Assembly: GCF_024494655.1 (NCBI RefSeq)
Contig: NZ_JANHDL010000001.1
Span: forward strand, 545,747 to 609,746
DNA from: Halorubrum laminariae
Lineage (GTDB): Archaea; Halobacteriota; Halobacteria; Halobacteriales; Haloferacaceae
Direction: 5' to 3'
Length of the DNA: 64,000 nt
Part shown: piece by piece, positions 28,153 through 37,468 of the stretch
Position numbering within the stretch: the first letter of the stretch is position 1
How the letters are laid out: every line of letters starts with the position of its first letter
Translations under genes and position numbers: made by a program
Notes under the pieces: model-generated
Database searches by the model: none
Told to the model about the DNA's origin: nothing
Seen by the model: only the letters and a program-made list of their open reading frames with translations

Positions 28153-29109
28153 TTATCCGAACCATGAGAGGCCCGACTGCCGGCGTGGCCTGCCGCCGTC
28201 CGGTTCAGCGACCCACGCGGTGCGCTCGTCACGGAGGCGTTTTGCGTCGATTGACGGCGGATCGGCCGAGTCGAACTCGGGACAGGTGTCACCGCAGTCG
28301 CGTCCCGGGTCGACGACGCGGTCGAAGTGACCACAGCGGGGGCGGCCGTCGTCGGTCGTCGTCGCGTGTACACAGCGGGGCGGGTCAGGCCGCCATCCTT
28401 TCCCGTAGGCGCGTTCGGCGAGCCGCCGGCGCTTTCGGGCCTTTGACGCGGGATCGACGAGCGCCACGTCCGTCCGGAGCGCGCGCTCGTCGCAGATTTC
28501 GACCCCCGGCGCGTCGGGGTCGAGCCGGCCGGATTCGCGGACCACCTCGCGGTCGCCGGTATCGGGATCAAACCGCCAGACACCGACGGTGTCCGGGATC
28601 CGGTTAAGGTGCGCGCGGGTGACGTACGAGGCAGTCGCGAGCACGACCTCGTCGAACAGTCCGAGGGCGACATCGTACCGCAGTTGGGCGGTCAGGTCGC
28701 CGGGCGTCGAGAGGTCAGGCTTGTTTTCGATCGCCGTCAGCGCGCCGAACCAGTCGTCGGGATACCGAGCGGTCGCGCGGACGACCGGCCGACCGTCGCG
28801 ACGCTCGCGTTCGAGGTAGCCCGCTTCGACCGCGCGGTCGACAACCGCGGCGGCCCTGTCCGTCGGGAGGTCGAACGCCGCCGAGACGGGAACCGCCTCG
28901 CCGGGCCCGACGGACGCCTCGATGGCGGCGTCGGGAATCCGATCGGGGGTGATCGAGGCACGCTGATCAAATCCGGGACCGGGCGTGAGCACGCAGACGT
29001 CGACGATCCGCCCGCCGGGGTTCGTGACGCCGGCACCGAGCTGTCTCGCGACGACCGTATCGGGCGATTCGAGCGCGGCACACAGCGCCAGCTCGAATCG
29101 ATATTCCAT
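28153..29109 (-). CDS. Conserved haloarchaeal protein, DUF5787-like
   Basis: 318 residues from ATG 29109; an upstream in-frame start at 29169 would add 20 poorly conserved residues. No enzyme motif recognised. The middle part resembles a nuclease-like or winged-helix arrangement only vaguely (GYLERERRDGRPVV; ALTAIENKPDL, where an E-x-K pair recalls restriction-like folds). The C-terminal 70 residues carry a cysteine cluster (CVHA...CGHF...CGDTCPEF) that probably binds zinc or an iron-sulfur cluster. The family name is from memory. Divergent from the next gene. Confidence 0.6.
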   Translation of the reverse strand: MEYRFELALCAALESPDTVVARQLGAGVTNPGGRIVDVCVLTPGPGFDQRASITPDRIPDAAIEASVGPGEAVPVSAAFDLPTDRAAAVVDRAVEAGYLERERRDGRPVVRATARYPDDWFGALTAIENKPDLSTPGDLTAQLRYDVALGLFDEVVLATASYVTRAHLNRIPDTVGVWRFDPDTGDREVVRESGRLDPDAPGVEICDERALRTDVALVDPASKARKRRRLAERAYGKGWRPDPPRCVHATTTDDGRPRCGHFDRVVDPGRDCGDTCPEFDSADPPSIDAKRLRDERTAWVAEPDGGRPRRQSGLSWFG

Positions 29110-29214
29110 GCCTGTGCGAGGTTCGCCGTCGGCTAAAACGCATCGGGGGCGGGCGTCGGGGCTACGCACGTCGGCGGGCGAAACCGGTATTCCGCCCCGG
29201 TGCCAACGCCGAGT

Positions 29215-29598
29215 ATGCGCCGGGTCACCCGGAATCTCGTCGTCGCCATCGCCTTGGTCGTCGTCGCGCTACTCGCGTTGGGCGCGCTCCCGAGTTACCT
29301 CGGCAGCGGCGACCCCTACTACCTCACCGCCGAGCCGATCGAGACCGACGAGCCGACGATCGACGTGACGAACGTCTCCGAGAGCCGGTACCCGTACCTC
29401 GTCGGCGCGCTCACGAGCGAGGACGGCCGCTCGGACGGCTACCAGACCGATCCGTACGGGATCAAGGAGCCGTTCACCCACAGCCCGTTCGACGAGATCG
29501 GATCGCTTGCACAGCAGCGGCCGGCGGCCGCGACTGAGGAGACGGCGCGCGTCCGCTACGAGGGCGAGACCTATCGAGTGGAGGTGGTCCGAGCGTGA
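29215..29598 (+). CDS. Small membrane-anchored protein, function unknown
   Basis: 127 residues from ATG 29215. One N-terminal helix (LVVAIALVVVALLALGAL, residues 6-23) followed by an exposed domain with GSGDPYYLTAEPIE and YGIKEPFTHSPFDEIG blocks. No known domain. Its TGA overlaps the GTG of the NUDIX gene, so the two are translationally coupled and may work together. Confidence 0.7.
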   Translation: MRRVTRNLVVAIALVVVALLALGALPSYLGSGDPYYLTAEPIETDEPTIDVTNVSESRYPYLVGALTSEDGRSDGYQTDPYGIKEPFTHSPFDEIGSLAQQRPAAATEETARVRYEGETYRVEVVRA

Positions 29599-30263
29599 GC
29601 GACGGAATCGGCGGGAGCAACGGAACCCGCGATAGCGACAGAACGAACGAGAGCGACGGGGCAGAGAGAACCGTCGGCGAGGAGTTCGAGGACATCCCGG
29701 CGTTCACGGACGGCCGTACGCACTCGCTTCCTGGCGAACCGGAGTGGCCGGTCAGGGAGGTCGTCGTCGAGTACGACGAGGGCTGGTTCGTCGGCGGCTA
29801 CGACCGCGTCGAGCAGCCGGACGGGTCGGAGAAGAAGTACTACTGGGCGGAGCTGTCACCCGCGACCGTCGTGATCGCGGTCGCCGACGGCGACGTGCTG
29901 TTCGTCGAGCAGTACCGTCCGACGGTGCGGAACACCCAGTTGGAACTGCCCGCGGGGATCGTCGAACCCGGCGAGACGTACACCGAGGCTGGCGCGCGCG
30001 AACTCGCCGAGGAGACGGGATTCGCGCCCGACTCGACCGAGCTCCTGCAGGAGGTGTGGTGTTCGACCGGCGTGCTCCGTCACACGCGCGGCTACGTGGT
30101 CGCAGAGGGGCTCGATCCGGTCGACGTGGAAGCCGACAGCAACGAGTTCCTCGAACCGCGAGCGGTGCCGATAGAGGAGGCGCTGTCCGTCGCGCGCTCG
30201 ACCCCGACGAACGACGCGACGCTTGAGGGATTGCTGCTGGCCGAGCGCGACGGGTATTTGTGA
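29595..30263 (+). CDS. NUDIX hydrolase, ADP-ribose pyrophosphatase-like
   Basis: 222 residues from a GTG start. The complete NUDIX box runs from GIVEPGETYTEAGARELAEE into TG, fitting GX5EX7REUXEEXGU; LPAG precedes it as in ADP-ribose and nucleoside-diphosphate-sugar hydrolases. About 45 residues at the N-terminus are a charged, Ser/Asn-rich tail. Overlaps the preceding membrane-protein gene by 4 nt. Substrate is inferred from subfamily resemblance only. Confidence 0.85.
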   Translation: MSDGIGGSNGTRDSDRTNESDGAERTVGEEFEDIPAFTDGRTHSLPGEPEWPVREVVVEYDEGWFVGGYDRVEQPDGSEKKYYWAELSPATVVIAVADGDVLFVEQYRPTVRNTQLELPAGIVEPGETYTEAGARELAEETGFAPDSTELLQEVWCSTGVLRHTRGYVVAEGLDPVDVEADSNEFLEPRAVPIEEALSVARSTPTNDATLEGLLLAERDGYL

Positions 30264-30493
30264 TCATCTCACGTGGTATCGTTCCACTCGAAACGGAGCC
30301 CGCGTCTGGCTGACGAGCGTCTGACAGGGATAATCGATCGCAATGAGGCCGCCCACGCGAATCGCAAAACGGACTCGAGACGCTCCATACCGCTGATATA
30401 TTCACTTTCACTGCGGTTGCGGACGTTTTAATACTAAGAGGACCCAACCGCCGTACGCCTCCCAGTGAAACAAGACCGGAGGCGGAGACACCC

Positions 30494-31420
30494 ATGAGCG
30501 AACTGCGACAGGAAGCGGAAGCGATAGCGGAACAGTTCTCGGACCACCTCGACGTGGCCCCCGACGACGTCGAACAGCGGCTGGAGACGCTCGTCGACGA
30601 GTACCGCGTGCCGCTCGACGAGGCGAGCCGGAGCGTCACCAACAGCTACCTCGAAGACGCCGGCATGGAGCGCGACGAGATTAGCCGCGGCGGCAGCGAG
30701 GAGGTCCTCGTCAACGACATCGACGAGGACGAACAGTGGGTCGACTTGCGCGTGAAGTTGGTCGACCTCTGGGAGCCCAGAAGCGACTCCATCTCGCAGG
30801 TCGGTCTCGTCGGCGACGAGTCGGGCACGATCAAGTTCGTCGCCTTCGAGACCTCCGATCTCCCCGAACTGGAGGAGGGCGCGTGCTACGATCTTTCGAA
30901 CGTCGTCACCGACGAGTACGAGGGCAGCTACTCGGTGAAGCTCAACCGGACGACCCAGATCACCGAGATAGACGAGGAGATCGAGGTCGGCGACAACGCC
31001 GACACCGTCGAGGGAGCCCTCGTCGACATCCAGTCCGGCTCCGGACTGATCAAGCGCTGTCCGGAGGACGACTGCACGCGCGTCCTCCAGAACGGCCGGT
31101 GCTCCGAACACGGCCAAGTCGACGGCGAGTTCGACCTCCGGATCAAGGGCGTCCTCGACGACGGCGAGACCGTCACCGAGGTCATTTTCGACCGCGAGGC
31201 CACGGAAGGCCTCACGGGCATGACCTTAGAGGAGGCCAAGGACATGGCGATGGACGCGCTCGATACGACGGTCGTCGCCGAGGAGATGTCCGACGACGTA
31301 CTAGGTCGGTACTACCGCGTCACCGGCCCCACGTTCGGCCGGTACGTCCTCGTCGATGAGATGGAGAATCCCGGACGCGTGGATGCAGAGAGCGCGCTGA
31401 TCGAAGCGAGGTCGATATAA
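30494..31420 (+). CDS. rpa3: Replication protein A-like Rpa3 with zinc finger
   Basis: 308-residue ssDNA-binding protein. N-terminal helical part (1-70), an OB fold around residues 72-170 (DLRVKLVDLWEPRSDSISQV...GTIKFVAFETSDLPEL), then a zinc finger with CPEDDC...GRCSEHG near residues 193-210 and a second OB-like region with DLRIKGVLDDG. From memory Haloferax rpa3 is paired with rpap3 exactly as here; the pair is essential for repair of some lesions but not for viability, unlike rpa2. A GTTTTAATAC box near 30423-30432 gives a leader of about 40 nt. Confidence 0.9.
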   Translation: MSELRQEAEAIAEQFSDHLDVAPDDVEQRLETLVDEYRVPLDEASRSVTNSYLEDAGMERDEISRGGSEEVLVNDIDEDEQWVDLRVKLVDLWEPRSDSISQVGLVGDESGTIKFVAFETSDLPELEEGACYDLSNVVTDEYEGSYSVKLNRTTQITEIDEEIEVGDNADTVEGALVDIQSGSGLIKRCPEDDCTRVLQNGRCSEHGQVDGEFDLRIKGVLDDGETVTEVIFDREATEGLTGMTLEEAKDMAMDALDTTVVAEEMSDDVLGRYYRVTGPTFGRYVLVDEMENPGRVDAESALIEARSI

Positions 31421-32068
31421 ATGAGTCAGTCAGCCCCAACCCGAGAGGTCGCCCGCCGCGTCTTCGCGAGCGAGTTCAACGACGCCGGCTTCACGTTCAC
31501 CGAGTCCGACGACGAGCGCGCGCCCGTCTACGCGCTGCTTCCGACGGGGGAGTCCGCGAACCGCGTGTTCTTCGTCGGCACCCTCACCGAGAAAGAAGAC
31601 GTCGGCGAGGACAGCGAGTACTGGCGCGGCCGCATCGTCGATCCGACGGGCACGTTCTTCGTGTACGCCGGCCAGTACCAGCCCGAGGCCGCCTCGAAGC
31701 TCCGCGAACTCGACGCGCCCGCCTACGTCGCAGTCGTGGGGAAGCCCCGGACGTACGAGACCGACGACGGCACGGTCCGCGTGTCGGTCCGTCCCGAGTC
31801 GATCACTGAGGTCGACGCCGACACCCGCGACCGGTGGGTTGTCGAGACCGCAAACCGGACGATCGAGCGCGTCACCGCCTTCGACGACGGGAACGAGTAC
31901 GCGCGGATGGCCCGCGAGGAGTACGACTTCGACCCCGAGACGTACAAGGCAGCGGCGCTGTCGGCGCTCGAAGATCTCGACGAGAGCGGCGGTGACGAAC
32001 TCGCCGGCGACGGTTCCGCGGGCGGCGACTCCGCGGTCGACGAGACGACCGAGACACCGGAGCTGTAA
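31421..32068 (+). CDS. rpap3: Rpa-associated protein Rpap3
   Basis: 215-residue partner of Rpa3 (COG3390 type). OB-like core with VFFVGTLTEKEDVGEDSEYWRGRIVDPTG and YAGQYQPEAASKLREL, then an acidic Ser/Gly/Asp tail. ATG 31421 directly follows the rpa3 stop. The pair is expected to form one ssDNA-binding complex. Confidence 0.9.
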   Translation: MSQSAPTREVARRVFASEFNDAGFTFTESDDERAPVYALLPTGESANRVFFVGTLTEKEDVGEDSEYWRGRIVDPTGTFFVYAGQYQPEAASKLRELDAPAYVAVVGKPRTYETDDGTVRVSVRPESITEVDADTRDRWVVETANRTIERVTAFDDGNEYARMAREEYDFDPETYKAAALSALEDLDESGGDELAGDGSAGGDSAVDETTETPEL

Positions 32069-32230
32069 CGCGGGACGCTCACCGGTCGCTCGGCCGGTCG
32101 GTCTGCCACCGGCCGAGCGACTGCGGCTACCGTCTGATCGAGCGGACGGACCCGTTTCGAGCCGATATCGGACTGATCCTGCGATCGTCTGACAAACGTT
32201 TAAGTATTTTGCGTGACCTATTGCCCGATA

Positions 32231-32635
32231 ATGGGCAACAAGAACAAGACGATCTCGTTTCGCGTCAACGAGGACGCGTTCGAGACCCTCCGCGACATCG
32301 CCGAGGAGCGGGATATCTCGCTTTCGGCGGTCTTCCGGGACTACGTGGATACGCTCGTTGCCCACGACGGACAGGTCCGGGTCGTTCCGGAGGCAGAACT
32401 GGACAGCATGGGCGAGAGCGGGGAGTCGTTCCCGCCGAAGATCGAGGTTCCGAAGAGCTTCGTCCGTGAGCACGAGCGACTGGAGCTGGAGGCGGATCAC
32501 CTCCGCGAGCAGTTGGAAGAGCACAAGCGCTACGTCAACTACCTCCGCGAGCAGTTGGAGGACGGAGACGACGAGGTGATCCAGCTGGAAGACCTCGACG
32601 GCGAGCCGGACGAGCCCTCCTTCCGGCTCGGCTGA
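32231..32635 (+). CDS. Ribbon-helix-helix protein with C-terminal coiled coil
   Basis: 134 residues from ATG 32231. Residues 6-45 (KTISFRVNEDAFETLRDIAE...SLSAVFRDYVDTLV) match a CopG/MetJ-type ribbon-helix-helix DNA-binding fold. Residues 78-110 (VREHERLELEADHLREQLEE) form a heptad coiled coil for oligomerisation, then an acidic tail. Likely a DNA-binding regulator or chromosome-associated protein. A TTTAAGTATTT box at about 32200-32210 lies just upstream. Confidence 0.75.
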   Translation: MGNKNKTISFRVNEDAFETLRDIAEERDISLSAVFRDYVDTLVAHDGQVRVVPEAELDSMGESGESFPPKIEVPKSFVREHERLELEADHLREQLEEHKRYVNYLREQLEDGDDEVIQLEDLDGEPDEPSFRLG

Positions 32636-32828
32636 CTCGTCGCTGGTGGTGACGCCGCCGGCACAGGTGTCCCCGCCGACGGTCGGCAACCGAGTTTGAC
32701 CGGTTTTCTCCGGGATTCAGTGGACGAACCCGCGTCGATCCGAGATATTTCTGTCCGTCTTCCGGTGCGTACGAAACCAATATTACCCGTGCGATGGAGG
32801 ATTCGAGTATGAATCGGAGGGCTCGGCC

Positions 32829-33278
32829 GTGACCGTGTTCGACAGGCCGTACGACGATCCGGTCCGCGTGCTCGACGAGGACGGAACGGTCGTCGGTGAC
32901 CTTCCCGAGGTCGACGAGGAGACGCTCGTCGAGGCGGTCCAGTACCGGTTCGGCGCGCATACGACCGCCGACAACCCCACGATCTACCGCGACGACAACG
33001 AAGTCGAGCGGTGGAGACGGAAGGACCCGATCCCGCGGCTTGAGGCGTTCCTCCGTTCGGAGGGGGTCCTCGACGACGAGCGCGTCGCCGAGATCGAATC
33101 TGCGGTCGAGACGCGGGTCGCGGACGCCATCGAGGCGGCGGAGTCGACGGCGCGGCCGCGGCCGCGCGAACTGTTCGAGCACGCGTACGCGGAGGTTCCA
33201 GCGGAGCTCGAACGACAGTACGACGAACTCGCCGCGCTCCGCGAATCGCGCGGCGACGCGGCGTTCTTGGAGGAGTAA
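32829..33278 (+). pseudogene. pdhA: 2-oxoacid dehydrogenase E1-alpha with internal in-frame deletion
   Basis: 149-residue frame from GTG 32829. Residues 1-34 match the start of haloarchaeal PdhA (DPVRVLDEDGTVVGDLPEVD). From residue 35 on it is the C-terminal third of E1-alpha: EAVQYRFGAHTTADNPTIYR, WRRKDPIPRLEAFL, PRELFEHAYAEVPAELERQY. Missing are roughly 200-230 residues that carry the thiamine-diphosphate and magnesium site (GDG...NN motif) and most of the subunit core, against a usual length near 360-370. The join is at ACGCTCGTCGAGGCGGTCC, where both ancestral flanks would contain an ACGCTCGTCG-like stretch, so slippage between short direct repeats is a plausible cause. pdhB follows with no gap. 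The frame is intact and could still make a small protein, but it cannot be an E1-alpha. Confidence 0.85.
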
Positions 33279-34265
33279 ATGACCGAGACACAGAACCTCA
33301 CCCTAGTGCAGGCGGTGCGAGACGGACTATACACTGAGATGCGCGAGGACGACGACGTCCTCGTGTTGGGCCAAGACATCGGGAAGAACGGCGGCGTCTT
33401 CCGGGCCACCGAAGGACTGTTCGACGAGTTCGGCGGTGACCGCGTCGTCGACACCCCGCTCGCGGAGTCGGGGATCGTCGGCTGCGCGGTCGGCATGGCC
33501 GCGATGGGGCTCCGCCCGGTCCCGGAGATTCAGTTCTCCGGGTTCATGTATCCCGGATTCGACCAGATCGTCTCGCACGTCGCCCGGTTCCGCGCGCGCA
33601 GTCGCGGGCAGTTCACGGTTCCACTGACGCTGCGCGCGCCCTACGGCGGCGGCATCCGAGCGCCGGAACACCACTCCGAGTCGAAGGAGGCGTTCTACGC
33701 CCACGAGGCTGGCCTGAAGGTCATCATCCCGTCGACACCGCACGACGCGAAGGGACTGTTGGCGGCGTCGATCCGCGATCCCGACCCCGTGATATTCCTC
33801 GAACCGAAGCTCATCTACCGGGCGTTCCGCGAGGACGTGCCCGAGGAGCCGTACACCGTGCCGATCGGCGAGGCAGTCACGCGTCGCGAGGGCGACGACG
33901 TGGCCGTGTTCACCTACGGGGCGATGACCCGGCCGACGCTGGAGGCGGCCGAGACGCTCGCAGAGGAAGGGATCGACTGCGCGGTCGTCGATCTCCGGAC
34001 CGTCTCCCCGCTCGATCGGGAGGCTATCATCGAGGCGTTCGAGACGACTGGTCGCGCGGTCGTCGTCCACGAGGCACCGAAGACAGGGGGACTCGCCGGC
34101 GAGATAACCGCGATCATCCAAGAGGAGTCGTTGTTGTATCAGGAAGCGCCGATCGGGCGTGTGACCGGCTTCGACGTGCCGTATCCGCTGTACGCGCTGG
34201 AGGACTACTACCTCCCGACGGCGGCGCGCATCGAGGACGGTATCAAGGAGGCGGTGGAGTTCTGA
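33279..34265 (+). CDS. pdhB: 2-oxoacid dehydrogenase E1 component, beta subunit
   Basis: 328 residues, normal length. TPLAESGIVGCAVGMAAMGLRPVPEIQF, the EHHSESKEAFYAHEAGLKVI region and the C-terminal transketolase domain (VVDLRTVSPLDREAI, VVVHEAPKTGG) are intact. Needs E1-alpha to bind thiamine diphosphate and decarboxylate the 2-oxoacid. ATG 33279 directly follows the truncated pdhA. In haloarchaea this complex's natural substrate is uncertain, since pyruvate is mostly oxidised by a ferredoxin oxidoreductase; branched-chain 2-oxoacids are likely. Confidence 0.93.
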   Translation: MTETQNLTLVQAVRDGLYTEMREDDDVLVLGQDIGKNGGVFRATEGLFDEFGGDRVVDTPLAESGIVGCAVGMAAMGLRPVPEIQFSGFMYPGFDQIVSHVARFRARSRGQFTVPLTLRAPYGGGIRAPEHHSESKEAFYAHEAGLKVIIPSTPHDAKGLLAASIRDPDPVIFLEPKLIYRAFREDVPEEPYTVPIGEAVTRREGDDVAVFTYGAMTRPTLEAAETLAEEGIDCAVVDLRTVSPLDREAIIEAFETTGRAVVVHEAPKTGGLAGEITAIIQEESLLYQEAPIGRVTGFDVPYPLYALEDYYLPTAARIEDGIKEAVEF

Positions 34266-34267
34266 CC

Positions 34268-36022
34268 ATGTCCGTCAAGGAGTTCACGCTGCCGGACGTC
34301 GGCGAGGGCGTCACAGAGGGCGAACTCGTCAGCTGGCTCGTCGCGCCCGGCGACCGCGTCGAGGAGGACCAGCCGGTGGCGGAAGTCGAGACCGACAAGG
34401 CACTCGTGGAGGTGCCGTCGCGGTACGACGGCGTCGTCGAGGAACTGTTCGTCGACGAGGGCGAGGTCGTCCCCGTCGGCGACGTGATCATCTCGTTCCG
34501 CGTTGACGAGGAGGGAGCACCAGAGGACGGTCGCGAGTCGGCTGACGCGTCGAGTGAGGGGGGCGGATCCGAGTCCGGATCCGAGTCCGACTCCGAGGGC
34601 GAATCCGACTCCGACACCGGGGACGAGCCGGCTCCCGGCGTCGCCGCCGGCCGGACGTTCGCCCCGCCGTCGGCACGCCGGATCGCCCGCGAACTGGGCG
34701 TCGAGATCGGTGCGGTCGACGGAAGCGGTCCGGGGGGCCGAGTGAGCGAGGCAGACGTGCGGGCGCACGCCGAGGAAGATGGCACGAGCGACGATCGCGT
34801 GGACATCGGCGATCCCGACGACGCGCCGACGCCGCGGTCCGCTCCCGGCGACACGGACGACAGGAAGACTGCGGTGACGAAGCGGAGCGAGACGGGAGCC
34901 GAGACCGGGGGATCCACGCCGGAGCGCGCCGGCCGCGACACCACGCTTGCGACGCCGGCGACCCGGAAGGTCGCCCGAGAACTGGGCGTCGACATCGACG
35001 ACGTGCCAACGGATCAAACCCGCGACGGCGAAGCGTTCGTCACCGAGGCCGCCGTGCAAACGTACGCCGACGCACTGGAGTTGAAAGGGGTAGCAGGCGA
35101 CGCCGAGGCGAGTGCCGAAGCGAAACCGGCGTCGCCTCGATCCGTCGACCTCGACGCAACCGATTCGGCGACTGCGTCGGCGGCCGAGTTGGCTGGCGCG
35201 TCGTCGGACGCGACCGCGTCGGAGCCCGAGACGGTCGCCGCCGGATCGGAGACGGTCGGCGACAGTGAGGAGACGGACGGCAACGACGAGAAAACGATCC
35301 CGTACCGCGGCGTCCGTCGGACGATCGGCAAGCAGATGGAGCGGTCGAAGTACACCGCGCCGCACGTCACCCACCACGACACCGTCGCGGTCGATCGGCT
35401 CGTCGAGGCTCGCGAGCAGTTGAAGCCGACCGCCGAGGAGCGCGGCGTGCGACTCACTTACATGCCGTTCGTGATGAAGGCGATCGTGGCGGGGCTCAGA
35501 GAGTACCCCGTTCTCAACAGCGAGCTGCGCGAGGAGGACGAGGAGATCGTGTTGAAAGACGAGTACAACCTCGGAGTCGCCGTTGCGACCGACGCCGGGC
35601 TGATGGTCCCGGTCGTCGAGGACGTCGACGAGAAGGGACTCTTCGAGTTGGCCGACGAGGTCTCAGATCTGGCGGCCCGCGCCCGCGATCGGACGCTGAA
35701 GCCCGGCGAGATGAAGGGCGGTACCTTCTCTATCACCAACTTCGGCGCTATCGGGGGCGAGTACGCCACGCCGATCATCAACTACCCCGAGACCGCCATT
35801 TTGGGACTCGGGGCCATCGAGGAGCGGCCGGTCGTGCGCGACGGCGGCGGGAGCGACCGCGACGATAAGGGGGGCGGCAGCGAGGTCGTCGCCGCCCCGA
35901 CGCTTCCGCTGTCGCTGTCGATCGACCACCGCGTCGTCGACGGCGCGGTCGCGGCCGAGTTCGCGAACACGGTCATGGAACACCTTGAACAGCCGCTGCT
36001 GTTATTGAACGAACAATGGTAG
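34268..36022 (+). CDS. pdhC: 2-oxoacid dehydrogenase E2 acyltransferase
   Basis: 584 residues. Lipoyl domain at 1-80 with the lipoylated Lys44 in ETDKALVEV. An acidic Ser/Asp linker follows. There are two peripheral-subunit-binding domains: APPSARRIARELGVEIGAV (about 134-172) and ATPATRKVARELGVDIDDV (about 227-270); one is usual, so the second is notable. The catalytic domain runs from about 340 to the end with PYRGVRRTIGKQM and active-site motif SIDHRVVDG near residue 552. Longer than typical E2 because of the extra binding domain and linker. Overlaps pdhD by 7 nt. Confidence 0.94.
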   Translation: MSVKEFTLPDVGEGVTEGELVSWLVAPGDRVEEDQPVAEVETDKALVEVPSRYDGVVEELFVDEGEVVPVGDVIISFRVDEEGAPEDGRESADASSEGGGSESGSESDSEGESDSDTGDEPAPGVAAGRTFAPPSARRIARELGVEIGAVDGSGPGGRVSEADVRAHAEEDGTSDDRVDIGDPDDAPTPRSAPGDTDDRKTAVTKRSETGAETGGSTPERAGRDTTLATPATRKVARELGVDIDDVPTDQTRDGEAFVTEAAVQTYADALELKGVAGDAEASAEAKPASPRSVDLDATDSATASAAELAGASSDATASEPETVAAGSETVGDSEETDGNDEKTIPYRGVRRTIGKQMERSKYTAPHVTHHDTVAVDRLVEAREQLKPTAEERGVRLTYMPFVMKAIVAGLREYPVLNSELREEDEEIVLKDEYNLGVAVATDAGLMVPVVEDVDEKGLFELADEVSDLAARARDRTLKPGEMKGGTFSITNFGAIGGEYATPIINYPETAILGLGAIEERPVVRDGGGSDRDDKGGGSEVVAAPTLPLSLSIDHRVVDGAVAAEFANTVMEHLEQPLLLLNEQW

Positions 36023-37443
36023 TCGGAGACGTCACGACGGGAACGGAGGTACTGGTCATCGGCGCGGGCCCCGGGGGCTACGTCGCCGCCATCCGCGCCG
36101 CACAGGAGGGACTCGACGCGACGCTCGTGGAGAAGGACGCCTACGGCGGTGCCTGCCTCAACCGAGGGTGTATCCCGTCGAAGGCGCTCATCACGGGGTC
36201 GGGACTGGCACACGAGGCCGGCAACGCGGAGTTCATGGGCGTCCACGCGGACCCCGCCGTCGACCTCGACAAGATGGTCGAATGGAAAGACGGCGTGGTC
36301 GATAGACTGACCGGCGGCGTCGAGAAGCTCTGTAAGGCCAACGGCGTGAACCTAGTCGAGGGGACCGCGTCGTTCGTCGACGATCACACCGTCCGCGTCG
36401 CGCACGGCGGCGACGGACAGGGCTCCGAGACGATCGAGTTCGAACACGCGATCGTCGCGACCGGGTCGCGCCCGATACAGATCCCTAGTTTCGAGTTCGC
36501 CGACGACCACGTCTGGAGTTCGGCAGACGCGCTCGACGCCGACGCAATACCCGACCGGCTCGGCGTCGTCGGCGGCGGCTACATCGGCATGGAGCTTGCG
36601 ACGACGTTCGCGAAGCTCGGAGCCGACGTGACCGTGGTCGAGATGCTGGACGACGTGCTCGACCCCTACGAGGAGGACGTGAAGCGACTCGTCCGCACGC
36701 GCGCCGAGGAACTCGGCGTGGAGTTCCACTTCGGCGAGGGCGCGAGCGGGTGGTCAGAGGGCGGGGACGGTGGGTATCTGCTCCACACCGAGACGGAGGC
36801 CGGCGAGGAATCCTCGTACCCCGCGGACAAGATCCTCGTCGCCGTCGGCCGCCAGCCGGTGACCGACAGTCTCGATCTCGAAAACGCGGGTATCGAGATG
36901 AACGAGCGCGGGTTCATCGAGACGGACGACCGAACCCGCACCGCAGTCGAGCACATTCACGCGGTCGGGGACGTGGCGGGCGAGCCGATGCTCGCGCACG
37001 CGGCCTCGAACGAGGGGATCGTCGCCGCCGAGGTGATCGCGGGCGAGCCGGCGGCGCTCGACAGGCAGGCGGTTCCCGCCGCCGTCTTCACCGATCCCGA
37101 GATCGGCACGGTCGGGATGACCGAAGCGGAGGCCGCGGAGGCCGGCTTCGACCCCACGGTCGGCGAGATGCCGTTCAACGCCTCCGGCCGCGCCATGACG
37201 ACGGGTCACACGGAGGGGTTCGTTCGGATCGTCGCCGACGAGGAGACCGGGTTCGTGCTCGGCGGCCAGATAGTCGGTCCCGAGGCATCCGAGTTGATCG
37301 CGGAGGTCGCGCTCGCGATCGAGATGGGCGCGACGCTGGAAGACGTGGCGGCGACGGTCCACACCCACCCGACGCTTGCGGAGGCGGTGATGGAGGCCGC
37401 GGAGAACGCCCGCGGACAGGCGATACATACCCTGAACCGCTAG
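36016..37443 (+). CDS. lpdA: Dihydrolipoamide dehydrogenase (E3)
   Basis: 475-residue FAD enzyme. FAD-binding GAGPGGYVAA (16-25), redox disulfide in GGACLNRGCIPSKA (Cys47 and Cys52), NAD-binding GVVGGGYIGMELATTFAKLG, second FAD block HAVGDVAGEPMLAH, and the C-terminal HTHPTLAEAV active-site His. All catalytic features intact. Last gene of the pdh cluster; may also serve other lipoyl enzymes. Confidence 0.95.
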   Translation: MVVGDVTTGTEVLVIGAGPGGYVAAIRAAQEGLDATLVEKDAYGGACLNRGCIPSKALITGSGLAHEAGNAEFMGVHADPAVDLDKMVEWKDGVVDRLTGGVEKLCKANGVNLVEGTASFVDDHTVRVAHGGDGQGSETIEFEHAIVATGSRPIQIPSFEFADDHVWSSADALDADAIPDRLGVVGGGYIGMELATTFAKLGADVTVVEMLDDVLDPYEEDVKRLVRTRAEELGVEFHFGEGASGWSEGGDGGYLLHTETEAGEESSYPADKILVAVGRQPVTDSLDLENAGIEMNERGFIETDDRTRTAVEHIHAVGDVAGEPMLAHAASNEGIVAAEVIAGEPAALDRQAVPAAVFTDPEIGTVGMTEAEAAEAGFDPTVGEMPFNASGRAMTTGHTEGFVRIVADEETGFVLGGQIVGPEASELIAEVALAIEMGATLEDVAATVHTHPTLAEAVMEAAENARGQAIHTLNR

Positions 37444-37468
37444 CCCGGCGCTGCGGGCGTGGCGGACG

